From NCBI GenBank assembly GCA_903918155.1, contig CAIXDD010000169.1, positions 1 to 5,492 of the forward strand: a stretch of 5,492 nucleotides of DNA. Direction: 5' to 3'. Both the position numbers and the translations under genes were made by a program. The DNA is from an uncultured Hyphomicrobiales bacterium (GTDB lineage Bacteria; Pseudomonadota; Alphaproteobacteria; Rhizobiales; Beijerinckiaceae). The notes beneath the pieces were generated by a model that saw only the letters and a program-made list of their open reading frames with translations, had not been told where the DNA came from and did no database searches. The stretch's first letter is position 1. Each line of letters begins with the position of its first letter. Shown here piece by piece: positions 1 to 5,492 of the stretch.

Positions 1-1131
1 CATGGCGTGCTGCGCCTGGTGCTGGAGCTTGACGGTGAAGTGGTCGAGCGCGTCGATCCGCATATCGGCCTGCTGCATCGCGGCACCGAGAAGCTGATGG
101 AGGCGCGCACCTATGCGCAGAACGTGCCTTACTTCGACCGGCTCGACTATTGCGCCCCGATGAATCAGGAGCACGCCTTTTGCCTCGCCATCGAGAAGCT
201 GCTGGGCATGGATGTGCCCAAGCGCGGCCAGTTGATCCGCGTGCTCTATTCCGAAATCGGTCGCATTCTCTCGCATTTGCTCAACGTGACCACGCAGGCG
301 ATGGACGTGGGCGCGCTCACCCCGCCGCTATGGGGCTTTGAAGAGCGCGAGAAGCTGATGGTGTTTTACGAGCGCGCGTCGGGCGCGCGCCTGCACGCCA
401 ATTACTTCCGCCCCGGCGGCGTGGCGCGCGACATTCCGCAGGCGCTCATCGACGACATCGGCGCTTTCTGCGATCCGTTCCTGAAAGTGTGCGACGACCT
501 GACCGACCTGTTCCTCGACAACCGCATCTTCAAGCAGCGCAACGTCGATATCGGCGTGGTGACGCTGGAGGAATGCTGGGCCTGGGGCTTTTCGGGCGTG
601 ATGGTGCGCGGCTCGGGCGCCCCGTGGGATTTGCGTAAGTCGCAGCCCTATGAATGCTACGAGGAAATGGAATTCGACATTCCGGTGGGACGCCACGGCG
701 ACAATTACGACCGCCAGGTGATCCGCATGGAGGAGATGCGCCAGTCCGTGCGCATCATGAAGCAATGTATCGAGAAGCTCTCCGGCGCAGGCGGGCAGGG
801 GCCGGTCTCTGCCATCGACAACAAGATCGTTCCGCCCTCGCGCGCTGAAATGAAGCGCTCGATGGAGGCGCTGATCCACCATTTCAAGCTCTACACCGAG
901 GGTTTCCACGTTCCCGCCGGCGAGGTTTACGCCGCCGTCGAGGCGCCCAAGGGCGAATTCGGCGTGTATCTCGTGGCGGACGGCGGCGACAAGCCCTACC
1001 GCTGCAAGATCCGCGCGCCGGGCTTCGCGCATCTTCAGGCGATGGATTTCATGTGCCGCAAGCACATGCTCGCCGACGTCAGCGCGATTCTCGGCTCCCT
1101 CGACATCGTGTTCGGGGAGGTCGACCGGTGA
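1..1131 (+). CDS. nuoD: NADH-quinone oxidoreductase subunit D (complex I 49 kDa-type), 5' partial
   Basis: NuoD is a peripheral-arm subunit of complex I that forms much of the ubiquinone-binding pocket next to cluster N2 of NuoB, at the cytoplasmic face of the inner membrane. The reading frame is open from base 1, giving 376 residues before the TGA at 1129-1131. The first codon, CAT, is the His of the conserved HGVLRL motif, so about 20 N-terminal residues are missing compared with the usual ~396 in alphaproteobacteria. That His, and Tyr50 of the visible part (RLDYCAPM), align from memory with the quinone-contacting His38 and Tyr87 of Thermus Nqo4. Further family signatures are PHIGLLHRGTEKL (20-32), NQEHAF (55-60), ALTPPLWGFEERE (105-117), QPYECY and the C-terminal LGSLDIVFGEVDR. 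The GTG at base 7 is an internal Val, not the start. The fold is shared with NiFe-hydrogenase large subunits, but the hydrogenase-type Cys pairs are absent. Whether an upstream nuoC is separate cannot be seen. Confidence 0.98.
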   Translation, partial: HGVLRLVLELDGEVVERVDPHIGLLHRGTEKLMEARTYAQNVPYFDRLDYCAPMNQEHAFCLAIEKLLGMDVPKRGQLIRVLYSEIGRILSHLLNVTTQAMDVGALTPPLWGFEEREKLMVFYERASGARLHANYFRPGGVARDIPQALIDDIGAFCDPFLKVCDDLTDLFLDNRIFKQRNVDIGVVTLEECWAWGFSGVMVRGSGAPWDLRKSQPYECYEEMEFDIPVGRHGDNYDRQVIRMEEMRQSVRIMKQCIEKLSGAGGQGPVSAIDNKIVPPSRAEMKRSMEALIHHFKLYTEGFHVPAGEVYAAVEAPKGEFGVYLVADGGDKPYRCKIRAPGFAHLQAMDFMCRKHMLADVSAILGSLDIVFGEVDR

Positions 1132-1157
1132 GCCAGAGCGCCGCGCAACATGCTTTC

Positions 1158-1161
1158 AGGA
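1158..1161 (+). promoter_or_regulatory. Weak ribosome binding site for nuoE
   Basis: AGGA lies 10 bases before the ATG at 1172. The match is short and the spacing a little long, so nuoE may rely partly on ribosomes arriving from nuoD or from the mini-ORF across the 40-base spacer. No other ATG, GTG or TTG lies in frame upstream within the spacer, so 1172 remains the best start. Confidence 0.45.
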
Positions 1162-1171
1162 TGAGCGAGCA

Positions 1172-1873
1172 ATGACCGTCCGTCGTCTAGCCGATAAACA
1201 GCCCGACTCGTTCGCCTTCACGCCCGAGAACCTTGCATGGGCGCAGGCCGAGATCGCCAAATATCCGCCCGGCCGTCAGGCCTCGGCGGTGACTCCGCTT
1301 CTGTGGAAGGCGATGGCCCAGCACGATTACTGGTTGCCGCGCGCCGCCATCGAGAAGGTCGCGCAAATGCTCGACATGCCGGTGATCCGCGTGATGGAGG
1401 TGGCGACCTTCTACACGATGTTCAATCTGGAGCCGGTCGGGCGCCATTTCGTGCAATTATGCGGCACCACGCCCTGCATGCTGCGCGGCGCCAACGACAT
1501 CCGCAAGGTTCTGGAGACGCGGGTGGGCGAACAGCGCATGGTCTCGGCCGACGGCAAGTTCGCCTGGCTTGAGGTGGAATGCCTCGGCGCCTGCTGCAAC
1601 GCGCCCATGGTGCAGATCAACGACGATTATTACGAAGACCTGACCGCTGCGTCCTTCGAGAAATTGCTGGACGATCTCGCCGCCGGACGCCCGGTGAAGA
1701 AAGGCTCGCAAACGGGCCGCGTCTCGTCCGAGCCTGCGCCCGGCAAGGGCTCGACGCTCAACGAGTCCAGCCTCTACGACGGTTCGGTCGTGGGCGCCTG
1801 GCGCGCGCGTTTCGACGAAGATCGCGCGAAGGCGGAAGCGGCTGCGGCCGCAGCCGCCGCAGAGAAGAAGTGA
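1172..1873 (+). CDS. nuoE: NADH-quinone oxidoreductase subunit E (24 kDa-type, [2Fe-2S] N1a)
   Basis: NuoE is a thioredoxin-fold ferredoxin that pairs with NuoF in the NADH-oxidising tip of complex I and carries the off-path cluster N1a. It has 233 residues. A helical N-terminal part (about 15-80, including ATFYTMFNLEP at 78-88) precedes the thioredoxin-like domain. The four [2Fe-2S] ligands are visible as C97-x4-C102 and C137-x3-C141, in LCGTTPC and CLGACCNAP; C142 is an extra cysteine next to the last ligand. The start MTVRRLA matches alphaproteobacterial homologues. The protein is longer than E. coli NuoE (166 residues). Residues ~172-200 (GRPVKKGSQTGRVSSEPAPG) resemble the tail of mitochondrial NDUFV2, and the protein ends in a charged stretch followed by eight alanines and EKK. 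It is followed after 9 bases by nuoF, its obligate partner. Hydrogenase or formate dehydrogenase diaphorase subunits share this fold, but the operon context settles the call. Confidence 0.98.
   Translation: MTVRRLADKQPDSFAFTPENLAWAQAEIAKYPPGRQASAVTPLLWKAMAQHDYWLPRAAIEKVAQMLDMPVIRVMEVATFYTMFNLEPVGRHFVQLCGTTPCMLRGANDIRKVLETRVGEQRMVSADGKFAWLEVECLGACCNAPMVQINDDYYEDLTAASFEKLLDDLAAGRPVKKGSQTGRVSSEPAPGKGSTLNESSLYDGSVVGAWRARFDEDRAKAEAAAAAAAAEKK
1838..1857. repeat. Perfect 20-base palindrome in the polyalanine codons of nuoE
   Basis: The two arms are GCGGCTGCGG and CCGCAGCCGC, with no mismatch. As RNA this could fold as an 8-bp GC stem with a GGCC loop. It encodes alanines 223-229 of NuoE and ends 14 bases before the nuoF Shine-Dalgarno region. 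It may simply be a by-product of consecutive GCN codons, but its position and strength mean it could affect RNA folding at the nuoE/nuoF junction. Confidence 0.6.
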
Positions 1874-1875
1874 GG
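1872..1875 (+). promoter_or_regulatory. Ribosome binding site for nuoF overlapping the nuoE stop
   Basis: GAGG begins inside the nuoE TGA stop (1871-1873) and lies 7 bases before the nuoF ATG at 1883. The overlap suggests that ribosomes ending nuoE hand over to nuoF, which fits the need for equal amounts of the two partners. Confidence 0.6.
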
Positions 1876-1882
1876 GCGCGCC

Positions 1883-3184
1883 ATGCTTGCTGATCGCGAT
1901 CGCATCTTCACCAATCTCTACGGCTTCCATTCGCCGGGCCTGAAGGACGCGCAGAAGCGCGGCGCCTGGGACGGCACGAAACTGCTCATCGAGCGCGGCC
2001 GCGACTGGGTCATCAACGAGATGAAAGCCTCGGGTCTGCGAGGTCGCGGCGGCGCCGGCTTCCCCACGGGAATGAAATGGTCCTTCATGCCCAAGCCCGA
2101 TCCGCAGCGCCCCTCCTATCTCGTCGTCAACGCCGACGAGTCGGAGCCGGGCACCTGCAAGGACCGCGAGATCATGCGAAATGATCCACACCTGCTGATC
2201 GAAGGCTGCCTCATCGCCTCTTTCGCGATGCACGCCCACGCCTGCTACATTTATGTTCGCGGCGAATATATCCACGAACGCGAACGCCTGCAGGCCGCGG
2301 TCGACGAAGCCTATGCCGCCAAGCTCATCGGCAAGGACAATGTGCACGGCTGGCCGTTCGATCTTTATGTGCATCACGGCGCGGGCGCCTATATCTGCGG
2401 CGAGGAGACCGCGCTGCTCGAAAGCCTTGAAGGCAAGAAGGGCATGCCGCGCCTCAAGCCGCCGTTTCCGGCGAATATGGGCCTCTATGGTTGCCCCACC
2501 ACGGTGAACAACGTGGAATCGATCGCCGTGGCGCCGACCATCCTGCGGCGCGGCGCCTCCTGGTTCGCCGGGTTCGGCGCGAAGAACAACGCCGGCACCA
2601 AGCTTTTCTGCGTCTCCGGCCATGTGAATGCGCCGTGCAACGTGGAGGAGGCGATGTCGATTCCCTTCCGCGAATTGATCGAGCGCCATTGCGGAGGCGT
2701 GCGCGGCGGGTGGGACAATCTGCTGGCTGTCATTCCCGGCGGATCGTCGGTCCCCGTGGTGCCAGCCCATGAGATCATCGACGCGCCGATGGATTTCGAC
2801 ACGCTGCGCGGCCTGAAATCGGGCCTTGGCACGGCGGCGGTGATCGTGATGGACAAGTCCACCGACATCGTGCGCGCGATCGCGCGCATCTCCTATTTCT
2901 ACAAGCATGAGAGCTGCGGCCAATGCACGCCCTGCCGCGAAGGCACGGGCTGGATGTGGCGCGTGCTCAACCGCATGGCCGAAGGCCGCGCCCAGAAGCG
3001 CGAGATCGACATGCTGCTTGAAGTGTCCACGCAGATCGAAGGCCATACGATCTGCGCGCTCGGCGATGCGGCGGCCTGGCCCGTTCAGGGGCTGATCCGC
3101 CACTTCCGCCACGAGATCGAAAAGAAGATCGACGCATATTCCGCCAATCCCCATTCCGAACCCGTCCGCGTGGCGGCGGAATGA
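1883..3184 (+). CDS. nuoF: NADH-quinone oxidoreductase subunit F (51 kDa-type, NADH/FMN site, [4Fe-4S] N3)
   Basis: NuoF is where complex I oxidises NADH: hydride goes to bound FMN and electrons then leave one at a time through cluster N3. The 433-residue protein is full length for the family (E. coli 445). In order it shows the glycine-rich GRGGAGFPTGMKW loop (54-66), NADESEPGTCKDR (83-95) and GAGAYICGEETAL (166-178), which together build the FMN and NADH pocket. A SLBB-type ubiquitin-like region follows at roughly 240-300. The C-terminal helical domain carries the N3 ligands C345, C348 and C351 in ESCGQCTPCREG, with C391 in HTICALGD. No signal peptide or membrane segment is present, as expected for a cytoplasmic subunit. 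The ATG at 1883 gives the usual MLADRDRIFTNLYG start and sits 9 bases after the nuoE stop. Homologous diaphorase subunits of soluble hydrogenases and formate dehydrogenases exist, but the flanking nuoD and nuoH genes make complex I secure. Confidence 0.99.
   Translation: MLADRDRIFTNLYGFHSPGLKDAQKRGAWDGTKLLIERGRDWVINEMKASGLRGRGGAGFPTGMKWSFMPKPDPQRPSYLVVNADESEPGTCKDREIMRNDPHLLIEGCLIASFAMHAHACYIYVRGEYIHERERLQAAVDEAYAAKLIGKDNVHGWPFDLYVHHGAGAYICGEETALLESLEGKKGMPRLKPPFPANMGLYGCPTTVNNVESIAVAPTILRRGASWFAGFGAKNNAGTKLFCVSGHVNAPCNVEEAMSIPFRELIERHCGGVRGGWDNLLAVIPGGSSVPVVPAHEIIDAPMDFDTLRGLKSGLGTAAVIVMDKSTDIVRAIARISYFYKHESCGQCTPCREGTGWMWRVLNRMAEGRAQKREIDMLLEVSTQIEGHTICALGDAAAWPVQGLIRHFRHEIEKKIDAYSANPHSEPVRVAAE
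2871..2888. repeat. Perfect 18-base palindrome inside nuoF
   Basis: TGCGCGCGATCGCGCGCA reads the same on both strands and is centred on GCGATCGC. It encodes the Val-Arg-Ala-Ile-Ala-Arg stretch just before the N3 cysteine motif. Alternating CG-rich codons make such palindromes fairly likely in DNA of this composition, so no function is assigned. Confidence 0.5.
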
Positions 3185-3195
3185 TCGGCGCAGAT

Positions 3196-3201
3196 TAAGG
3201 A
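3196..3201 (+). promoter_or_regulatory. Strong ribosome binding site for nuoG
   Basis: TAAGGA gives six consecutive matches to the 16S rRNA anti-Shine-Dalgarno complement and lies 7 bases before the nuoG ATG at 3209. It is the best ribosome binding site in the window and confirms this start. It lies in the 24-base gap after nuoF, so nuoG can initiate independently. Confidence 0.8.
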
Positions 3202-3208
3202 TCAAGCG

Positions 3209-5263
3209 ATGACCAGGATCATCGTCGACGGCAAGGAAGTGGACGTCCCCGCGGAATACACGCTGTTGCAGGCGTGCGAAGCGGCGGGCGCGGAGATTCC
3301 GCGGTTCTGCTTCCATGAACGCCTGTCGATCGCCGGCAATTGCCGCATGTGCCTTGTGGAGCTGAAGGGAGCGCCCAAGCCCGTCGCTTCATGCGCATGG
3401 GCCGTGCGCGATTGCCGCCCCGGCCCCAATGGCGAGGCGCCTGAGGTGAACACCCGCACGCCCGTGGTGAAAAAAGCCCGCGAAGGCGTGATGGAGTTCC
3501 TGCTCATCAACCATCCGCTCGATTGCCCGATCTGCGATCAGGGCGGCGAATGCGACCTGCAGGACCAGGCCATGGCCTTCGGCGTTGATTCCTCGCGCTT
3601 CGCCGAGAACAAGCGCGCGGTTGAGGACAAATATATCGGGCCGCTCGTGCGCACCTCGATGAACCGCTGCATTCATTGCACGCGCTGCGTCCGCTTCACG
3701 GCGGAAGTCGCCGGCACCGGCGACATGGGCGCCATCGGCCGCGGCGAAGATATGGAGATCACGACCTATCTCGAGACGGCCATGGGCTCCGAGCTGCAGG
3801 GCAATGTCGCGGATCTGTGTCCCGTGGGGGCGCTGCTGCACAAGCCCTATTCGTTCAAGGCGCGGCCGTGGGAGCTGGGCAAGATCGAATCCATCGACGT
3901 GATGGACGCGCTGGGCAGCGCGATCCGCGTGGACGTGCGCGGGCGCGAGGTCATGCGCATCCTGCCGCGCGTCAACGAACTCGTGAACGAGGAATGGATT
4001 TCCGACAAGACGCGTCACGTCGTGGACGGGCTGAAGACGCAACGTCTCGACCGTCCCTATGTGCGCGAGGGCGGCAAGCTGCGGCCTGCGACATGGGCGC
4101 AGGCTTTCGCCGCGATCGCCGCGAAGGCCAAGGGGCTGCCGGGCGCGAAGATCGGCGCCGTCGCCGGCGATCTCGCCAGCGTCGAGGATATGTTCGCGCT
4201 GCAATCGCTGATGGGCAAACTCGGCTCGCGAAACATGGATTGCCGGCAGGACGGCGCGAAACTGCATCCTGCGCATGGCCGCGCCTCCTATCTGTTCAAT
4301 GCGACGGTGGCGGGCGTGGAGCAGGCGGACGCGCTGCTCGTGATCGGCTCCAATCCGCGCAAGGAAGCGCCCGTGCTCAACGCGCGCATCCGCAAGCGCT
4401 GGCTGGCCGGCGCTTTCCCTGTGGGCGTCGTCGGCGAGCGCGTGGACCTGACCTATGCGCATGATTATCTCGGCGCTGGCGTCGATACGCTGAACGAAAT
4501 CGCTGCGGGCAAGGGTTTTGGCGAGACGCTCGCCAAGGCGCAGCGTCCGCTCGTCATCATCGGGCAGGGGGCGCTTGCGCGCGCGGACGGGCTTGCGCTG
4601 CTCGCGCTGGCCGCGAAGATCGCGCGCCCGAGCGCGGAATGGAACGGCCTGTGCGTGCTGCATACGGCGGCGGCGCGGGTCGGCGGCCTCGATCTCGGCT
4701 TCACGCCGGCAGACGGCGCGCTTGACGCGGCGGCCATGGCGGCCGGCGGCGTGGAGCTTCTGTTCAATCTCGGCGCCGACGAGATCGACATCGCGCCGGG
4801 ACCTTTCGTCGTTTACATGGGATCGCATGGCGACCGCGGCGCGCATCGCGCCGACGTCATTCTTCCTGCGGCGGCCTATACTGAAAAGTCGGGCCTCTAT
4901 GTGAACACCGAGGGCCGCGTGCAGATGGCGCAGCGCGCCAGCTTCCCGCCCGGCGAGGCGCGGGAGGATTGGGCGATCCTGCGCGCGCTTTCCGATGCGC
5001 TGGGCCAACGCCTGCCCTTCGACTCGCTGGCGCAATTGCGCAGCGCCTTGTTTGCGGCCCATCCCCATTTCGCCGCGTTGGACGAGATCGCGGCGGGCGA
5101 TGTCGCCGATCTCGCGAAACTGCCGGCTGGCGCGCTGGCGCCTGGCGGGTTCTCCTCCGGCGTGCGCGATTTCTATCTGACCAACCCCATCGCGCGCGCT
5201 TCCGCGGTGATGGCCGAATGTTCCGCGCTCGCCCAAGGCCGCGCCAAACAGGCGGCGGAGTGA
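3209..5263 (+). CDS. nuoG: NADH-quinone oxidoreductase subunit G (75 kDa-type, clusters N1b, N4, N5)
   Basis: NuoG is the largest peripheral-arm subunit and wires electrons from NuoF toward NuoI and NuoB. The 684-residue protein begins with a plant-type ferredoxin domain carrying N1b (C34, C45, C48, C62). The His-Cys3 [4Fe-4S] cluster N5 follows (H102, C106, C109, C115 in NHPLDCPICDQGGEC). N4 is ligated by C154, C157 and C160, with C204 in DLCPVGAL. From about residue 220 it continues as a molybdopterin-oxidoreductase-like domain (for example VIGSNPRKEAP 378-388, ADVILPAAAYTEKSG 548-562, YVNTEGRVQ 564-572). In complex I this domain is a structural relic without molybdenum cofactor. There is no cysteine between 204 and 345, so the N7 cluster of E. 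coli-type NuoG is missing. The length is close to Paracoccus Nqo3 and mitochondrial NDUFS1, and well below E. coli NuoG (~908). The C-terminal DFYLTNPIARASAVMAECS is typical of alphaproteobacteria. Formate dehydrogenase alpha subunits share domains but would be longer and carry an active-site Cys/Sec. Confidence 0.99.
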   Translation: MTRIIVDGKEVDVPAEYTLLQACEAAGAEIPRFCFHERLSIAGNCRMCLVELKGAPKPVASCAWAVRDCRPGPNGEAPEVNTRTPVVKKAREGVMEFLLINHPLDCPICDQGGECDLQDQAMAFGVDSSRFAENKRAVEDKYIGPLVRTSMNRCIHCTRCVRFTAEVAGTGDMGAIGRGEDMEITTYLETAMGSELQGNVADLCPVGALLHKPYSFKARPWELGKIESIDVMDALGSAIRVDVRGREVMRILPRVNELVNEEWISDKTRHVVDGLKTQRLDRPYVREGGKLRPATWAQAFAAIAAKAKGLPGAKIGAVAGDLASVEDMFALQSLMGKLGSRNMDCRQDGAKLHPAHGRASYLFNATVAGVEQADALLVIGSNPRKEAPVLNARIRKRWLAGAFPVGVVGERVDLTYAHDYLGAGVDTLNEIAAGKGFGETLAKAQRPLVIIGQGALARADGLALLALAAKIARPSAEWNGLCVLHTAAARVGGLDLGFTPADGALDAAAMAAGGVELLFNLGADEIDIAPGPFVVYMGSHGDRGAHRADVILPAAAYTEKSGLYVNTEGRVQMAQRASFPPGEAREDWAILRALSDALGQRLPFDSLAQLRSALFAAHPHFAALDEIAAGDVADLAKLPAGALAPGGFSSGVRDFYLTNPIARASAVMAECSALAQGRAKQAAE
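5257..5260 (+). promoter_or_regulatory. Ribosome binding site for nuoH within the end of nuoG
   Basis: GGAG in the last nuoG codons lies 8 bases before the ATG at 5269, a normal spacing. A second purine run, GAGGA at 5262-5266, is only 2 bases from that ATG and too close to serve it. This spacing favours the ATG at 5269 over the in-frame GTG at 5260, which overlaps the nuoG stop as GTGA. Confidence 0.6.
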
Positions 5264-5268
5264 GGATC

Positions 5269-5492
5269 ATGGATTTCTCCTGGCTTCTCCCTGTCCTCGT
5301 GATCGTCGGCAAGAGCCTGCTGCTGCTGGCCGCGCTGCTGATCTACATCGCCTATATGCTCTACGCCGACCGCAAGATCTGGGCGGCGGTGCAATTGCGC
5401 CGCGGCCCGAATGTGGTGGGCCCCTGGGGCCTTCTGCAATCCTTCGCGGACATGCTGAAATTCGTGCTGAAGGAGCCGGTGATCCCCGACAG
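5269..5492 (+). CDS. nuoH: NADH-quinone oxidoreductase subunit H (ND1-type membrane subunit), 3' partial
   Basis: NuoH is the ND1-like membrane subunit that docks the peripheral arm, lines the quinone entry channel and links quinone reduction to proton pumping. Only the first 74 codons are present, and the frame is still open at the window edge; the family is normally about 330-350 residues. Residues ~5-32 form a strongly hydrophobic first transmembrane helix (LLPVLVIVGKSLLLLAALL). It is followed by the family signature on the cytoplasmic side, YADRKIWAAVQLRRGPNVVG (32-51), then GPWGLLQSFADMLKFVLKEPVIP, which forms the amphipathic helix near the quinone channel. It starts 5 bases after the nuoG stop. 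An in-frame GTG at 5260 would add three residues (VRI) and overlap the nuoG stop, but it has a poorer ribosome binding site. The identity is secure despite truncation; ND1-like subunits of membrane-bound hydrogenases are more divergent in the RRGPNVVG signature. Confidence 0.96.
   Translation, partial: MDFSWLLPVLVIVGKSLLLLAALLIYIAYMLYADRKIWAAVQLRRGPNVVGPWGLLQSFADMLKFVLKEPVIPD

Noticed and set aside
7..9. GTG as a possible start of nuoD
   Set aside because: The frame is open to base 1, and the His-Gly before this codon is part of the conserved HGVLRL motif, so the gene begins upstream of the window.
328..1065. A 245-codon open frame on the - strand opposite nuoD
   Set aside because: It is antisense to conserved NuoD sequence, has no domain-like composition and is best explained as a codon-bias shadow.
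1132..1171. The nuoD-nuoE spacer as an internal promoter or terminator
   Set aside because: I see no convincing -35/-10 pair, no stem with a T-run and no operator-like repeat in 40 bases.
1457..3316. A 619-codon open frame on the - strand opposite nuoE and nuoF
   Set aside because: It lies antisense to two genes with complete family motifs, and its translation is rich in Arg, His, Ala and Asp without any recognisable domain. Long antisense frames are expected where third codon positions are nearly always G or C.
3676..4464. A 262-codon open frame on the + strand in a different phase inside nuoG
   Set aside because: The product is dominated by Arg, Gly and Ala, typical of an out-of-phase reading of GC-rich coding DNA, and nuoG is clearly the real gene.
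4837..4853. Inverted repeat CGGCGCG-CAT-CGCGCCG in nuoG, considered as a terminator
   Set aside because: It is a short GC stem inside a conserved coding region with no following T-run, so it is probably incidental.
3389..5236. A 615-codon open frame on the - strand opposite nuoG
   Set aside because: It has the same cause as the frame opposite nuoF: strong codon bias suppresses stops on the antisense strand. The product is His/Arg/Ala-rich and low in complexity, with no family signature, while the + strand encodes an intact NuoG.
1..5492. A hidden novel system, mobile element, CRISPR array or RNA gene
   Set aside because: Nearly every base is covered by five intact, collinear complex I genes of uniform composition. 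There are no repeats with spacers, no tRNA- or rRNA-like stretches and no foreign-looking segment.

Overview
The window is an internal slice of a nuo operon, encoding the proton-pumping NADH:ubiquinone oxidoreductase (respiratory complex I, NDH-1). All genes lie on the + strand in the order nuoD (5' end cut off) - nuoE - nuoF - nuoG - nuoH (3' end cut off). The DNA is GC-rich with strong G/C preference at third codon positions. The proteins look alphaproteobacterial, most likely Hyphomicrobiales (Rhizobiales): NuoD has the HGVLRLVLELDGE and LDIVFGEVDR ends, NuoE has a mitochondrial-like C-terminal extension, and NuoG is a short (684 residue) form without the extra N7 cluster cysteines found in the E. 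coli type. I cannot place the genus from sequence alone.

Layout: 1-1131 is the quinone-site 49 kDa-type subunit NuoD, opening exactly on the conserved His of the HGVLRL motif. Bases 1132-1171 are a 40-base spacer, spanned by a 15-codon mini-ORF that overlaps both neighbours. Then come nuoE (1172-1873), a 9-base gap, nuoF (1883-3184), a 24-base gap with a good Shine-Dalgarno sequence, nuoG (3209-5263), a 5-base gap, and the first 74 codons of nuoH (5269-5492). There is no non-coding stretch longer than 40 bases. I see no promoter, terminator, RNA gene, mobile element or CRISPR array, which fits one long polycistronic transcript.

Together NuoE, NuoF and NuoG form the NADH dehydrogenase module. 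NADH reduces FMN in NuoF, and electrons pass through N3 (NuoF) and then N1b, N4 and N5 (NuoG) toward the connecting subunits. N1a sits to one side in NuoE. NuoD forms part of the quinone pocket, and NuoH is the membrane subunit that completes that pocket and links it to proton pumping. All expected cofactor ligands in the visible parts are present, with no frameshift or premature stop.

This is an ordinary, intact core-metabolism region. I found no sign of a new system. The few observations worth a second look are small: the mini-ORF between nuoD and nuoE, a perfect 20-base palindrome formed by the polyalanine codons at the end of nuoE, an 18-base palindrome in nuoF, and the start-site choice at nuoH.
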